From positions 1-64,000 of the forward strand of contig QEVF01000003.1 in assembly GCA_003576915.1 (NCBI GenBank): DNA of 64,000 nucleotides. Direction: 5' to 3'. Positions 49,716 through 59,121 of this stretch are shown here, piece by piece. Each line of letters begins with the position of its first letter. Within the stretch, counting starts at the first letter, position 1. Source of the stretch: Planctomycetota bacterium. Lineage in GTDB: Bacteria; Planctomycetota; UBA8742; UBA2392. Position numbers and translations under genes: made by a program. The notes under the pieces were generated by a model. It was given only the letters and a program-made list of their open reading frames with translations. It did not search any database and was not told the origin of the DNA.

Positions 49716-50078
49716 CTAGAACTTCAGACCTGCTTCGCGGGCGGCGTCAGCGAGAGCCTTCACACGCCCATGATACTTGTAGTGTCCGCGGTCAAAGGCG
49801 ACTTCGGTGATGCCCGCCTTGATGGCGAGTTCCGCGATGCGCTTGCCGATGGCCTGGGCGCCCTTGACGTTGCCGGCGTCCTTGAGCACGTTGGCCTTGC
49901 CCACCGTGGTGACGGCGCACAGGGTCTTCTGCGCCTTGTCATCAATGATCTGCGCCGAAATGTGCTTCTTGGTGCGGTGCACGCTGAGGCGCACGCGGGT
50001 GCCCGCGGCGCGGATGCGGTTGCGCTGGCGAATTGCGCGGCGCCACTTGCGGTTGGTCTTGCGCTTTTGCTGGTCCAT
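49716..50078 (-). CDS. rplR: Ribosomal protein L18
   Basis: This 120-residue protein has the L18 pattern ([20 protein letters not shown], end [20 protein letters not shown]). It binds 5S rRNA with L5. Normal length and position. Confidence 0.97.
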   Translation of the reverse strand: MDQQKRKTNRKWRRAIRQRNRIRAAGTRVRLSVHRTKKHISAQIIDDKAQKTLCAVTTVGKANVLKDAGNVKGAQAIGKRIAELAIKAGITEVAFDRGHYKYHGRVKALADAAREAGLKF

Positions 50079-50150
50079 GACTTTTTCCGTTCTTCACGCC
50101 CTGCCGCGGGCGCGCCTGTTTCAAGGTCCGATGCCGGCCAAGGGCCGGGC

Positions 50151-50708
50151 CTACTTCTTGCCGCCCGCGCCGCCCACAAAGCTCTTGCCCGCCTTGAGCG
50201 CGATGTGCTCGCCCTCGTAGCGGATGCCCTTGCCCTTGTAGGGCTCGGGGGTGCGCAAGCCGCGCAGCTTGGCGGCAAAGTGTCTCACAGCCTGCTTGTC
50301 AATGCCGGAGATCTCGAGGCGCTGCGGGTTGGGCAGCTTGACGTTGACGCCGGCGGGAATGTCGACATCAATGGAGTGGCAGAAGCCCACCATGAGGATC
50401 AGCTTCTTGCCCTCGATCTTGGCGGCCCAACCCACACCGACGATGTCCATGTTCTGGAGGTAGCCCTTGACCACACCCTGGATCATGTTCTGGAGCAGGG
50501 CACGGGTCGTGCCGTGCAGGGCGCGGGCCAGCTTGCTCTCGTTGCGGCGGCCGATTTTCACTTCCTGGCCGGCGACATCGACCGTGACCTCGGGGCGGAA
50601 GCCGAACTCGAGCTTGCCCTTGGGCCCCTCGACCTGAACTTTCATGCCGCTGACGGCGACTTTGACGCCGGAGGGCACGATGACGGGTTGTTTGCCGATT
50701 CTCGACAT
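50151..50708 (-). CDS. rplF: Ribosomal protein L6
   Basis: This 185-residue protein starts MSRIGKQPVIVPSGVKV and contains the C-terminal signature PEPYKGKGIRYEGE. Start at 50708 chosen by this N-terminus. Normal position between rpsH and rplR. Confidence 0.98.
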   Translation of the reverse strand: MSRIGKQPVIVPSGVKVAVSGMKVQVEGPKGKLEFGFRPEVTVDVAGQEVKIGRRNESKLARALHGTTRALLQNMIQGVVKGYLQNMDIVGVGWAAKIEGKKLILMVGFCHSIDVDIPAGVNVKLPNPQRLEISGIDKQAVRHFAAKLRGLRTPEPYKGKGIRYEGEHIALKAGKSFVGGAGGKK

Positions 50709-50809
50709 ATCACTCTTTCCTTCTCCCCGGTCCTGCCGGGTGGGCCTTGGCACGCCTGCTGCCTCGTGCACGGGCCGCCGTGGACGCGACGTGTCGCGCC
50801 ATCAGCCAG

Positions 50810-51208
50810 TTATCCAACCTTGCAAAGCATCTCGCCGCCCACGTTGTGCCTGCGGCACTCGCGATCGGAGAGCACGCCCTTGGGAGTGCTCAGGATGCAG
50901 ATACCCATGCCGCCGCGCACGCGCGGAATCTTGGTCACGGGCGTATAGATGCGGCGGCCCGGCTTGCTCACGCGCTCAATCTTGGTGATCACGCGCTCGC
51001 CGTCAGGGCCGTAGCGCAGGTCCAGCGCAATCGTGCGCTGGTAACCCTCGCCATCCACCTTGACCGCGTTGATGAAGCCTTCGCGCTTGAGCACCTCGGC
51101 CAGGGCCAGCTTCAGGTTCGAAAACGGAATCTCGACCTTGTCAGCGCCGTTGGCATTGGCGTTGCGCAGCCGCGTCAGCATGTCCGCAATTGGATCAGTA
51201 AACGACAT
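50810..51208 (-). CDS. rpsH: Ribosomal protein S8
   Basis: This 132-residue protein has [19 protein letters not shown] at the start and [20 protein letters not shown] near the end, both typical of S8. Confidence 0.98.
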   Translation of the reverse strand: MSFTDPIADMLTRLRNANANGADKVEIPFSNLKLALAEVLKREGFINAVKVDGEGYQRTIALDLRYGPDGERVITKIERVSKPGRRIYTPVTKIPRVRGGMGICILSTPKGVLSDRECRRHNVGGEMLCKVG

Positions 51209-51259
51209 TGTTTCTCCTAAGACCGGTGAGTATCCCCTGGGCGCTGGGCCCGCGGGACT

Positions 51260-51445
51260 TTACCAGCTGGCTTTCGTCATCCCCGGAATCTCGCCCTTGC
51301 TCGCAAGGTCGCGCAGGCAGCAACGGCAGATCTGCAGCTTGCGATAGACCGCGCGCGGCCGGCCACAAAGCTGGCAGCGATTGCGATGCCGCGTCGAGAA
51401 TTTCGGCGGACGGCTTTCCTTGACTACGAGGCATGTGCGTGACAT
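51260..51445 (-). CDS. rpsN: Ribosomal protein S14, short zinc-binding type
   Basis: This 61-residue protein is the zinc (Z) form: [10 protein letters not shown] and CRCCLRDLA give the four cysteines. It ends [11 protein letters not shown]. Its position between rplE and rpsH is standard. Confidence 0.97.
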   Translation of the reverse strand: MSRTCLVVKESRPPKFSTRHRNRCQLCGRPRAVYRKLQICRCCLRDLASKGEIPGMTKASW

Positions 51446-51497
51446 GCGTTCTCCTGTGTTGCCTTTTCATGGGCGCCGCTGCGGCGCCGGGTTTGCG

Positions 51498-52082
51498 TTA
51501 GGCGGCCTTCTTCTTGCCCTTCTTGTCTTCCACCTTCTTGAGGGGCATGCCCAGCCCCAGCAGCAGCGAGCGCGACCATTCGTCGTTGCCGCCGCTGATG
51601 GTGAAGCAGATGTCCATGCCCTGCACCTGGGCGATCTTGTCGATCTCGATATCCGGGAACAGCGTCTGCTCCTGGATGCCCATGCTGTAGTTGCCATGGC
51701 CGTCAAAGCTGTCGGGCTTGAGGCCCGAGAAGTCGCGGATGCGGGGCACAGCCACACTGATCAGCTTCTCGAGAAACAGCCACATGTTCCTGCCGCGCAG
51801 GGTCACCATGGCGCCGATGGCGTCATTCTCGCGCAGCTTCCAGGTCGCCGCGGCACGCTTGGCGCGCGTGATCACCGGCTTCTGCCCGGCAATCACGCCC
51901 AGGTCCGTGGCCAGCGTTTCCGGCAGCTTCTTGTTCTGGGTGCCTTCACCGATGCCCATGTTGATGGTGATCTTCTTCAGGCGCGGCACGGCCATGATGT
52001 TCTTGATGCCGTGCTTCTCGCGCAGGGCGGGCACCACTTCTTCGTGGTACTTCTTCTGCAGCCTGGGGATGAACTTTGCCAT
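51498..52082 (-). CDS. rplE: Ribosomal protein L5
   Basis: This 194-residue protein matches L5 (NIMAVPRLKKITINMGIGEG, then AKRAAATWKLRENDAIGAMV). A Lys-rich end (KKVEDKKGKKKAA) is slightly longer than usual. Confidence 0.97.
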   Translation of the reverse strand: MAKFIPRLQKKYHEEVVPALREKHGIKNIMAVPRLKKITINMGIGEGTQNKKLPETLATDLGVIAGQKPVITRAKRAAATWKLRENDAIGAMVTLRGRNMWLFLEKLISVAVPRIRDFSGLKPDSFDGHGNYSMGIQEQTLFPDIEIDKIAQVQGMDICFTISGGNDEWSRSLLLGLGMPLKKVEDKKGKKKAA

Positions 52083-52136
52083 GTTTTGACTTCCGCTTCG
52101 AACTGGATCGATCTGGGTATGGGGCCCTGCTTGGGG

Positions 52137-52487
52137 TTACTGGATAGGCTCGCCGCTCTTGAAGACCTGGCCGGTGCTCTTGAAGTAGCGCGCCTTCTTG
52201 CCGTCCACGACCTTGAAGTGAATGCGCTCGGCCTTGGAAGACTTGGTGTTGAAGGGCAGCACGTTGGCCACGGGCAGGAATGCCTCGCGCTGGACGCGGC
52301 CGCCCTGGGGGCGCTGCTCGCTCTTGCGCAGGTGCTTCCACACCAGGTTCTTGCCCTCCACGATCACGCGGCCCTTGGCGCGGTCCACCTTCAGGACCTT
52401 TCCGCTGGGCTGCTTGCGGTCTTCGGCCGTCTGGGGACGGTCCTTGCCCTTGATGATCTGGACGAGATCGCCGACGATAATGTGCAT
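52137..52487 (-). CDS. rplX: Ribosomal protein L24
   Basis: This 116-residue KOW-type protein (VGDLVQIIKGKDR, GKVLKVDRAKGRVIVEGKN) lies between rplN and rplE. An extra segment near residue 25 (AEDRKQPS) is not in E. coli L24. Confidence 0.95.
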   Translation of the reverse strand: MHIIVGDLVQIIKGKDRPQTAEDRKQPSGKVLKVDRAKGRVIVEGKNLVWKHLRKSEQRPQGGRVQREAFLPVANVLPFNTKSSKAERIHFKVVDGKKARYFKSTGQVFKSGEPIQ

Positions 52488-52543
52488 GTTTCAATCTCCG
52501 ACTGCTCAGCTGGCGCCCGTGCAGCGGCGCGGGTTTGCGTGAA

Positions 52544-52936
52544 TCAGACCACTTCCGTGGCCAGGGAAATGATCTTGGCGAACTTCTTGGCCCTCAGCTC
52601 GCGCGCGACGGCGCCGAAGATGCGCGTGCCGATGGGGTTGTTTTCCTTGTCCACGATCACGGCGGCATTGCGGTCAAAGCGCACGTAGCTGCCGTCGTCG
52701 CGGCGCACAGGCTGCCTCACCCGCACCACCACGCAGCGCACCACGCGCTTTTTCTTGTCCTTCTTGGTGGTCTTCTTGAACAGCTCGCAGGTGGGGGTGG
52801 CCTGCTTGATCACACCCACGAAAACGTCGCCCACGCTGGCATAGCGACGGCCGCTGCCTCCAAGCACCTTGATGCAGCGCACGACCTTGGCGCCCGTATT
52901 GTCCGCTACGTCGAGCTCTGTCTGTTCCTGAATCAT
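52544..52936 (-). CDS. rplN: Ribosomal protein L14
   Basis: This 130-residue protein starts [17 protein letters not shown] and ends with an L14-type [12 protein letters not shown]. Slight insert in the middle ([12 protein letters not shown]). Confidence 0.97.
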   Translation of the reverse strand: MIQEQTELDVADNTGAKVVRCIKVLGGSGRRYASVGDVFVGVIKQATPTCELFKKTTKKDKKKRVVRCVVVRVRQPVRRDDGSYVRFDRNAAVIVDKENNPIGTRIFGAVARELRAKKFAKIISLATEVV

Positions 52937-53057
52937 GTGTGGTCCGGTTCACGGACAGGGAAAACTCCTGAACTCTCCCCGCCGCCAACCGCCTTTCATC
53001 TTCTCTGACTGCCGTTCAATTGCACAAACTCCGCTTCGGCCATGGGCCGGCGCCGCC

Positions 53058-53360
53058 TCAGGCCTGATGCTGGGCCACGGCGTGCGCGCGGCGCACCACG
53101 CGCAGCAGGCGCCAGGTTTTGGTCTTGCTCAGGCGGCGGCAGGCCATCAGCTCCACCAGGTCGCCTTCCTTGGCCTCTTCCTTTTCGTCGTGCGCGTGCA
53201 GCTTGGTGTTGCGCTGCATGATCTTGCCGTAGCGCGGATGCTTGACCTGCCGCTGCCACAGCACCGTGATCGTCTTCTTCATCTTGATCGACTGCACCAC
53301 GCCCTGCACGGTGCGGCGGTCATTGCGCTCCACAGCATTTTGTTGGACTGCGTCAGCCAT
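53058..53360 (-). CDS. rpsQ: Ribosomal protein S17
   Basis: This 100-residue OB-fold protein has the S17 core (TVQGVVQSIKMKKTITVLWQ, then ACRRLSKTKTWRLLRVV). It lies between rpmC and rplN as usual. Confidence 0.96.
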   Translation of the reverse strand: MADAVQQNAVERNDRRTVQGVVQSIKMKKTITVLWQRQVKHPRYGKIMQRNTKLHAHDEKEEAKEGDLVELMACRRLSKTKTWRLLRVVRRAHAVAQHQA

Positions 53361-53414
53361 TGCATTCTCCGCGGGCCTGAGCCCATTGTCCCGGCGCCCG
53401 GGCGCCGGCCTGAA

Positions 53415-53774
53415 TTACTTTGCCTTGACCGAGGACAGCGCCTTGATCGCCCGCGCCACTTCAGCGTGCCGCTCGCGCGTGGCCTTCAGCGTCTTGCGCT
53501 GCTGGGCATTGCGGGGGTCGGCCTTGCCCAGCTTCTTGAGCCTCTCATCCAGCTTCTTGTGCTCGGCCTCGAGGCGAGTCAGGGCCGCGCGTCCGGCCAG
53601 CACCGTCTGGATGCGGGCGAGGTCGCGGCGGCGGGCCTTGATCTGGGCTCCCTTGGCCGGCGTCATGGCCTCGCTGGTAAAGCGGGCCTGGAAGTTCTGC
53701 TGGGTCAGTTCCTTGTGCCGGGCCTTGAGCTGAGCTTCGGGCTGCGTGCGGAACTCTTCAAATTTCGTTGCCAT
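53415..53774 (-). CDS. rpmC: Ribosomal protein L29 with C-terminal helical extension
   Basis: The first about 65 residues fit L29 (a helical hairpin with ARRRDLARIQTVL). The remaining 54 residues form an extra charged helix pair (LEAEHKKLDERLKKLG), giving 119 residues against about 65 normally. Position between rplP and rpsQ supports the call. Confidence 0.9.
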   Translation of the reverse strand: MATKFEEFRTQPEAQLKARHKELTQQNFQARFTSEAMTPAKGAQIKARRRDLARIQTVLAGRAALTRLEAEHKKLDERLKKLGKADPRNAQQRKTLKATRERHAEVARAIKALSSVKAK

Positions 53775-53817
53775 AGTGCTCTTTCCGGTGCTGCGGTGCC
53801 TGACTTCCCTGACGGCC

Positions 53818-54240
53818 TTAGCCGAGCTGGTGCGCGCGTTCCACGAGGCGGCAGCGCGTGGGCATCTTGTTGGCCGCCTTGTTCAGGGCCATGCGCGCCA
53901 TGGCCTTGGGTATGCCTCCCACCTCGAACAGGATGGTCCCGGGCTTGACGACAGCGCAGTGAAACTCGGGCTCGCCCTTGCCCGTACCCATTCGTACTTC
54001 AAGCGGCTTTCCGGTGACGGGCTTGTGAGGGAAAATGCGGATCCAGTACTTCCCCGCGCGCCCAACGGCGCGCGAAATCGCGATGCGCGCGGCTTCAATC
54101 TGCTGCCCGGTGATCCAGCCCGCCTCCAGCGTCTGCAGGCCGGCATCGCCGAAGGCGACATAGTTGCCGCGCGTGGCGTTGCCCTTGACGACGCCGCGCA
54201 TCTGTTTGCGGTACTTCTCTCTCTTGGGCATCAATGCCAT
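53818..54240 (-). CDS. rplP: Ribosomal protein L16
   Basis: This 140-residue protein has the L16 pattern (MPKREKYRKQMRG near the start, GRAGKYWIRIFPHKPVT, GTGKGEPEFHCAVVKPGTIL). Start ATG at 54240 precedes MALMPKRE; the second methionine at 54231 is the common family start. Confidence 0.97.
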   Translation of the reverse strand: MALMPKREKYRKQMRGVVKGNATRGNYVAFGDAGLQTLEAGWITGQQIEAARIAISRAVGRAGKYWIRIFPHKPVTGKPLEVRMGTGKGEPEFHCAVVKPGTILFEVGGIPKAMARMALNKAANKMPTRCRLVERAHQLG

Positions 54241-54293
54241 GGTCGTGTTCCGTGTGACGTGTTTCGAGTTTCAGGTCCGCACTGCTGCCAGGC

Positions 54294-54974
54294 CTAGGCC
54301 TGCTGCTTGCCGGCCTCAAGGCCGAACTTGGCCTCTTCTGTTTCCTTGAGCATGCCCTTGTAGATCCACACCTTGACGCCCAGCACACCGAAGGTGGTGA
54401 AAGCCTGGGCAAAACCCCAGTCCACGTCGGCGTCGAGCGTGTTGAGCGGCACGCTGCCCCAAACCTGCTTCTCGATGCGGGAAAGCTCGGCTCCGCCGAG
54501 GCGGCCGCTGACCTGCACCTTGCAGCCCTCGGCGCCGGCGCCCTTGATCATGTCGATCTCGCGCTTTACGGCGCGCTTGTAGGAGCCGCGGCGCTCGAGC
54601 TGCTCGGCGATGCGCTCGGCCGCCAGCTGCGCGTCCGTTTCGGGCTTCATGACTTCCTTGACCCGGACGTCCACGGTCTTGCCGTTGGTGAGCAGACTGA
54701 CTTCCTTCTCCAGGTCGCTCAGGCGGTTGGTCTTCTTGCTGATCAGCATGCCCGGCTTGGCCGAGTGGATGATCAGCGTGACCTTGTTGTCCGCCTTGCG
54801 CTCGATTTCCACCGCCGGAATGGCCGCATAGCGGTAGTTCTTGGCGATGTGCTTGCGGATCTTGGAGTCTTCGACCACGAAGGTGCCGAAGTCCTTCTTG
54901 CCCGCGTACCAGGTCGAACGCCAGGGCTTCGTCACGCCCACCCTGAATCCGTACGGTCTGATTTTCTGACCCAT
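54294..54974 (-). CDS. rpsC: Ribosomal protein S3
   Basis: This 226-residue protein starts MGQKIRPYGFRVGVTKPWRS and has the KH domain and C-terminal segment GAEGCKVQVSGRLGGAELS. Normal position after rplV. Confidence 0.98.
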   Translation of the reverse strand: MGQKIRPYGFRVGVTKPWRSTWYAGKKDFGTFVVEDSKIRKHIAKNYRYAAIPAVEIERKADNKVTLIIHSAKPGMLISKKTNRLSDLEKEVSLLTNGKTVDVRVKEVMKPETDAQLAAERIAEQLERRGSYKRAVKREIDMIKGAGAEGCKVQVSGRLGGAELSRIEKQVWGSVPLNTLDADVDWGFAQAFTTFGVLGVKVWIYKGMLKETEEAKFGLEAGKQQA

Positions 54975-55030
54975 GTCTGTTTCCTGCTTTGCCTTTTCCC
55001 ACGCCGCCTGGCGTCAATTTTCCCGGGGTG

Positions 55031-55519
55031 CTACTTCTTCTCGCCCGCCGACTTGCCGCTCTTGGCCGCCCGCTTGGCCAAACGCGCCTCCTTGCTCACG
55101 CGCTTGCGGGGCTTGAGCCACAGGGGCTTCTGCTTGCGCTCTTCCACCAGCTCAGGCACGGCAACCGTGGCGCTGAAATGGCAGGAGCGCCGCAGAATCA
55201 TCGCGGCCTGGCCGCGCGAGCGCGCGCGCCAGCGCTTCATCATCGGACCCACGTCCACCCGGGCATCGCACACGATCAACTTCTCCGTGTCGATGTTCAC
55301 GCCCTCGCGGTTGGCGTAGTCCTCGGCGTTGGCCACGGCCGACTCAATGACCTTCTTCAGGTACGGGGCAGCGCGGCGCGAAATGAACCCCAGCAGGGTG
55401 ATCGCCTCGGGCACGCTGCGGCCGCGGACCACGTTGGCCACGGTGCGGCACTTCTGCGCGCTCATGCGGATATTGCGCGCGCTGGCCGAAAACTCTCTCT
55501 TCGTTTCTGTGTCTGCCAT
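55031..55519 (-). CDS. rplV: Ribosomal protein L22 with basic tail
   Basis: Residues 8-120 match L22 (RNIRMSAQKCRTVANVVRG, DVGPMMKRWRARSRGQA). A Lys/Arg-rich tail of about 40 residues follows (LAKRAAKSGKSAGEKK), giving 162 residues. Confidence 0.97.
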   Translation of the reverse strand: MADTETKREFSASARNIRMSAQKCRTVANVVRGRSVPEAITLLGFISRRAAPYLKKVIESAVANAEDYANREGVNIDTEKLIVCDARVDVGPMMKRWRARSRGQAAMILRRSCHFSATVAVPELVEERKQKPLWLKPRKRVSKEARLAKRAAKSGKSAGEKK

Positions 55520-55542
55520 GATTGTCTTCCGTCGCTCTCTGC

Positions 55543-55833
55543 TTAGGCCGCGCCGGGCTTGGCTTCAGCCTTGCGGTGACCGGTGTGACCCCTGTAGGTG
55601 CGCGTGGGGGCGAACTCGCCCAGCTTGTGGCCGACCATGTCTTCGGTCACGAACACCTTGAGGTGCTGCTTGCCGTTGTGAACCATGAACGTCATGTTCA
55701 CAAACTCCGGCAATATGGTGCTGGCCCTCGACCAGGTCTTGATCGACTCACGGTTGCCCGTGTCCTTGGCCTTGAGCACCTTCTTCAGCAACTTGGGGTG
55801 AACAAAGGGCCCCTTCTTCAGTGAACGGCTCAT
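55543..55833 (-). CDS. rpsS: Ribosomal protein S19
   Basis: This 96-residue protein starts [19 protein letters not shown] and contains [18 protein letters not shown], both typical of S19. Confidence 0.98.
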   Translation of the reverse strand: MSRSLKKGPFVHPKLLKKVLKAKDTGNRESIKTWSRASTILPEFVNMTFMVHNGKQHLKVFVTEDMVGHKLGEFAPTRTYRGHTGHRKAEAKPGAA

Positions 55834-55915
55834 CGTTGCTCCGCCTATAGCCTCTTAAGCTGCCTGCCTGCCATACCTGCCCTGTCCCTGCCTGCCGCCC
55901 TGCACACCCGCCGCG

Positions 55916-56770
55916 CTACTTGGCGGTCTGGGTCGCCGACTGGCCGCGACGCGAACGGATGATCATCGCGTTGCTCGGCTTGCGCGGGCTGCGCGTGGGC
56001 GAGCCCTTGGCCGGGTTGCCGTGACGGTCCACCGGCGGGCGACCGCCGCCTGTGCGGTCGTTGCCGCCGCCCATGGGGTGGTCGACCGGGTTCTGCGCCA
56101 CGCCGCGCGACTTGGGCTTGAGACCCAGCCAGCGGCGGCGCCCCGCCTTGCCCATGCTCTGGTTCATGTGATCGAGATTCGAGAGCTGCCCGATGCTTGC
56201 GCGGCACTGCGGGTGGAAGCGCCGCACCTCGCCCGACGGAAGCTGAACGTTGATCCAATCGCCGTCACGGCCGGCCACCACACACTGGCTGCCGGCGCTG
56301 CGAGCCACCTGGCCGCCACGGCCCGGCTGCAGTTCCACGTTGTGAACCGTCAGTCCCTGCGGAATGCTCGCCAGCGGCAGGCAGTTGCCTAGGCGCGGCT
56401 CGGCCGTGGGACCGGACATCACCTCGCGCCCCACCTCGAGCCCGTGAGGGGCCAGGATGTAAGACTTGCTGCCGTCGGCATACCAGATCTGGGCGATAAA
56501 GGCGCTGCGGTTGGGGTCATACTCGATGCTGTGCACGCGCGCCGGCACGCCATCCTTTGAATTGCGGCGCAGGTCCACCTCGCGCAGGCGGCGCTTGTGT
56601 CCGCCGCCGCGACCGGCCACGGTCTGGCGGCCGCGGTTATTGCGCGCCCCGGTCTTGTTCTTGCCGCGCGTGAGCTGTTTGAGCGGCTTGCTCTCCGTCA
56701 ATTCGACGAAGTCCACCAGGCGCGTGTGCCTGAGCGAGTGCGTGAGGGGTCGGAATGTCTTGATCGCCAT
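55916..56770 (-). CDS. rplB: Ribosomal protein L2
   Basis: This 284-residue protein starts MAIKTFRPLTHSLRHTR. The peptidyl-transferase-centre segment reads NPVDHPMGGGNDR, keeping the first His (E. coli His229) while the second His of the common DHPHGGG form is Met. Start at 56770 chosen by the N-terminus. Confidence 0.98.
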   Translation of the reverse strand: MAIKTFRPLTHSLRHTRLVDFVELTESKPLKQLTRGKNKTGARNNRGRQTVAGRGGGHKRRLREVDLRRNSKDGVPARVHSIEYDPNRSAFIAQIWYADGSKSYILAPHGLEVGREVMSGPTAEPRLGNCLPLASIPQGLTVHNVELQPGRGGQVARSAGSQCVVAGRDGDWINVQLPSGEVRRFHPQCRASIGQLSNLDHMNQSMGKAGRRRWLGLKPKSRGVAQNPVDHPMGGGNDRTGGGRPPVDRHGNPAKGSPTRSPRKPSNAMIIRSRRGQSATQTAK

Positions 56771-56820
56771 GATGTTGCTCGATTCTGCGTTAGTGCCGTT
56801 TCCCTTGAACTGTTGCCTGG

Positions 56821-57114
56821 CTACTTCAGCTCGATGCTCTGGCCTTCCTTGAGGGTCACCAGGGCCTTCTTCCACGTCGGCTCGTCGAAACGGCCAAAGC
56901 GATTGCGCCGGTTCTTGCGGCCCTTGACGTTGATGGTGCGGACGTTGACGACATCGACGTCAAAGATGGCGTGAACGGCCTCGGCGATCTTGAACTTGTT
57001 GGCGTCGGCGGCGACCTCAAAGGTGTAAACGTTGAGGTCGGCCAGGCGCGCGCTGCTCTTCTCGGTGACGAGGGGGCGCTTGATGATCGCGTAGTGTTCG
57101 GTGGTGGCTGCCAT
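56821..57114 (-). CDS. rplW: Ribosomal protein L23
   Basis: This 97-residue protein has the L23 pattern (HYAIIKRPLVTEKSSARLA, then VVNVRTINVKGRKNRRNR). It lies at the tunnel exit and is placed between rplD and rplB. Confidence 0.97.
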   Translation of the reverse strand: MAATTEHYAIIKRPLVTEKSSARLADLNVYTFEVAADANKFKIAEAVHAIFDVDVVNVRTINVKGRKNRRNRFGRFDEPTWKKALVTLKEGQSIELK

Positions 57115-57155
57115 GGTCTTTTCCTGCGTCCGTTTCTCTTGCGTAAATGTGCGCC

Positions 57156-57842
57156 TTACTTGGCGGCCTTGGCCTTGGCGGTGGCCCTGGAAGCCTCTGC
57201 GGCCTGGGCCAGCAGGGGCTTGAGCCCGCCCTTGAGCGCGTCGAGCGCTTCTCGTGTCAGCAGCAGGCGGCGCTGCTTGATTACTTCGTAGGCATTGAGC
57301 TGGGGCAGGGGGCGCACCAGCGTGCGCGGAATGTTGCGCGACGACATGTAGAAGTTCTCGTCCGCCTTGGGCAGCCCGATCAGCACGCTGCCGGCAGCCA
57401 GGCCGCTCTTGGAGAGCATCCTGGCCAGCTTGGCCGTCTTGGGCTTGTCAAAGCTCAGGCCTTCCACCACGGCCACCTCGGCGTCCTTGAACTTCGACAG
57501 CAGGGCGCTTTCCAGGGCCAGGCGGCGCATCTTGGCCGGCACGTCCACAGGGAAGCTGCGCGGGTGGGGGCCGTGGGCCACGCTGCCCTTGTGGCGGTGG
57601 GGGGCGCGCTTTTGGCCCTGACGGGCGCGACCGGTGCCCTTCTGTTTGAAGGGCTTCTTGTTGCTGCCGGAGACGTCGCTCAGGTTCTTGCTGTTGGCAT
57701 TGCCCTGGCGCAGGTTGGCCTCGTAGGCGTAGACCACTTCACGCAGCGTCTTGGACTTGACCTTGTCGCCGAACACGGACTCGTCGAATTGGACCTTCGA
57801 CGTGGCCTTGCCCTCAGCGTCATAAACTTGCAGTTCCACCAT
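57156..57842 (-). CDS. rplD: Ribosomal protein L4
   Basis: This 228-residue protein contains the L4 loop signature GTGRARQGQKRAPHRHKG and ends in an Ala/Lys tail (EASRATAKAKAAK). Normal position between rplC and rplW. Confidence 0.97.
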   Translation of the reverse strand: MVELQVYDAEGKATSKVQFDESVFGDKVKSKTLREVVYAYEANLRQGNANSKNLSDVSGSNKKPFKQKGTGRARQGQKRAPHRHKGSVAHGPHPRSFPVDVPAKMRRLALESALLSKFKDAEVAVVEGLSFDKPKTAKLARMLSKSGLAAGSVLIGLPKADENFYMSSRNIPRTLVRPLPQLNAYEVIKQRRLLLTREALDALKGGLKPLLAQAAEASRATAKAKAAK

Positions 57843-57899
57843 GATGCGTTCCTCAAAAGCTTCGTATGGCCAGCTCTCAGTTCCGATGCCCCGCCGCCG

Positions 57900-58580
57900 T
57901 TACTTTGCCGCCTGCTTGCGCAGCGCGCGATCGGGCTTGGGCATGCGCTTGGCCTTGGCCTTGCGCACCTGAATCCAGGCTCCGTAAAAACCGGGGACCG
58001 CGCCGCGGACGTACAGCAGGTTGTCCTTGTCGTTGACCTTGGCCACCAGCAGGTTGCGCACCGTCTTGCGCTCCACACCGTAATGTCCGGCCATGCGCTT
58101 GCCCGGGAGCACGTGGGCCACGCTCGTGTTCGTGCCGCTTGAGCCCGGCTCACGCATGAACTTCGTGCCGTGGGCCGCGGGGCCGCCGCCGAAGCCGTGG
58201 CGCTTGACGCCGCCCTGGTAGCCGCGACCCTTGGAGGTGCCGATCACGTCGACCCACTCCCCTTCCTTGAAAACATCGCTGACCTTGATGACGTCACCCA
58301 CCTTGGCCTTGGAATCCTTGGCCAGGGGCACCTCGCGCAGGCGGCGCCTGGGTTCCACCTGGGCCTTCTTGAAATGGCCCTTGAGCGGCTTGCTCACGTT
58401 CTTGAGGCGGATCGCCCCCGTGGCGACCTGGGCCGCCGAGTATCCGTCGTTCTCGGCCGTCTTGATCTGGGTGACCGTGCAGGGTTCAACGGAGAGGATC
58501 GTCACGGGCACGATCTCGCCGTCAGCCTTGAAGAGCTGCGACATCTCGCGCTTGATCCCGATGAGTGCGGTTACCGGCAT
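57900..58580 (-). CDS. rplC: Ribosomal protein L3
   Basis: This 226-residue protein has the L3 core (VIGTSKGRGYQGGVKRHGF, HRxxGSSG-like PGSSGTNTSVAHVLPGKRM). AAGGA lies 7 bases before ATG 58580, which fixes the start. Insert IKTAENDGYSAAQVATG is typical. Confidence 0.97.
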   Translation of the reverse strand: MPVTALIGIKREMSQLFKADGEIVPVTILSVEPCTVTQIKTAENDGYSAAQVATGAIRLKNVSKPLKGHFKKAQVEPRRRLREVPLAKDSKAKVGDVIKVSDVFKEGEWVDVIGTSKGRGYQGGVKRHGFGGGPAAHGTKFMREPGSSGTNTSVAHVLPGKRMAGHYGVERKTVRNLLVAKVNDKDNLLYVRGAVPGFYGAWIQVRKAKAKRMPKPDRALRKQAAK

Positions 58581-58616
58581 GTCTGTTCCTTGCGCTTCCT
58601 GTACTTCTGTCGTTAC

Positions 58617-58658
58617 TTCGACCGTTGTTTCGACGCGGCCCACGGGCCGGAGGTCGAA
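58617..58658 (-). promoter_or_regulatory. Two-tier hairpin between rpsJ and rplC
   Basis: An outer 7-bp stem (58617-58623 with 58652-58658) encloses an inner 5-bp stem (58636-58640 with 58645-58649). The spacer is 123 bases, longer than most in this operon. It could be a regulatory structure for the L3/L4 genes; no match to a known r-protein site is claimed. Confidence 0.35.
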
Positions 58659-58703
58659 AACTGCAATGCATCACTCCCACTTCAGGCCTGCCCGCGGCAT
58701 GGC

Positions 58704-59024
<321 letters not shown>

Positions 59025-59071
59025 GTTCGTTCTCTCTTGCGCTCTTCCCGGCCGTGCCCCGGGGGCGCGGC

Positions 59072-59117
59072 AGGGTAATGATCGGCCCCCGCGCGGTCAA
59101 GGCGCCGGCGGGGGCCG
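59072..59117 (-). promoter_or_regulatory. Nested fusA end hairpin and rpsJ (S10 operon) promoter
   Basis: A perfect 10-bp stem (59083-59092 with 59108-59117, 15-base loop) begins 5 bases after the fusA stop. In its loop lies TTGACC (59100-59095), and TACCCT (59077-59072) follows 17 bases further, forming a plausible promoter for rpsJ. Termination of fusA and start of the S10 transcript would share the same DNA. Confidence 0.5.
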
Positions 59118-59121
59118 TGAA

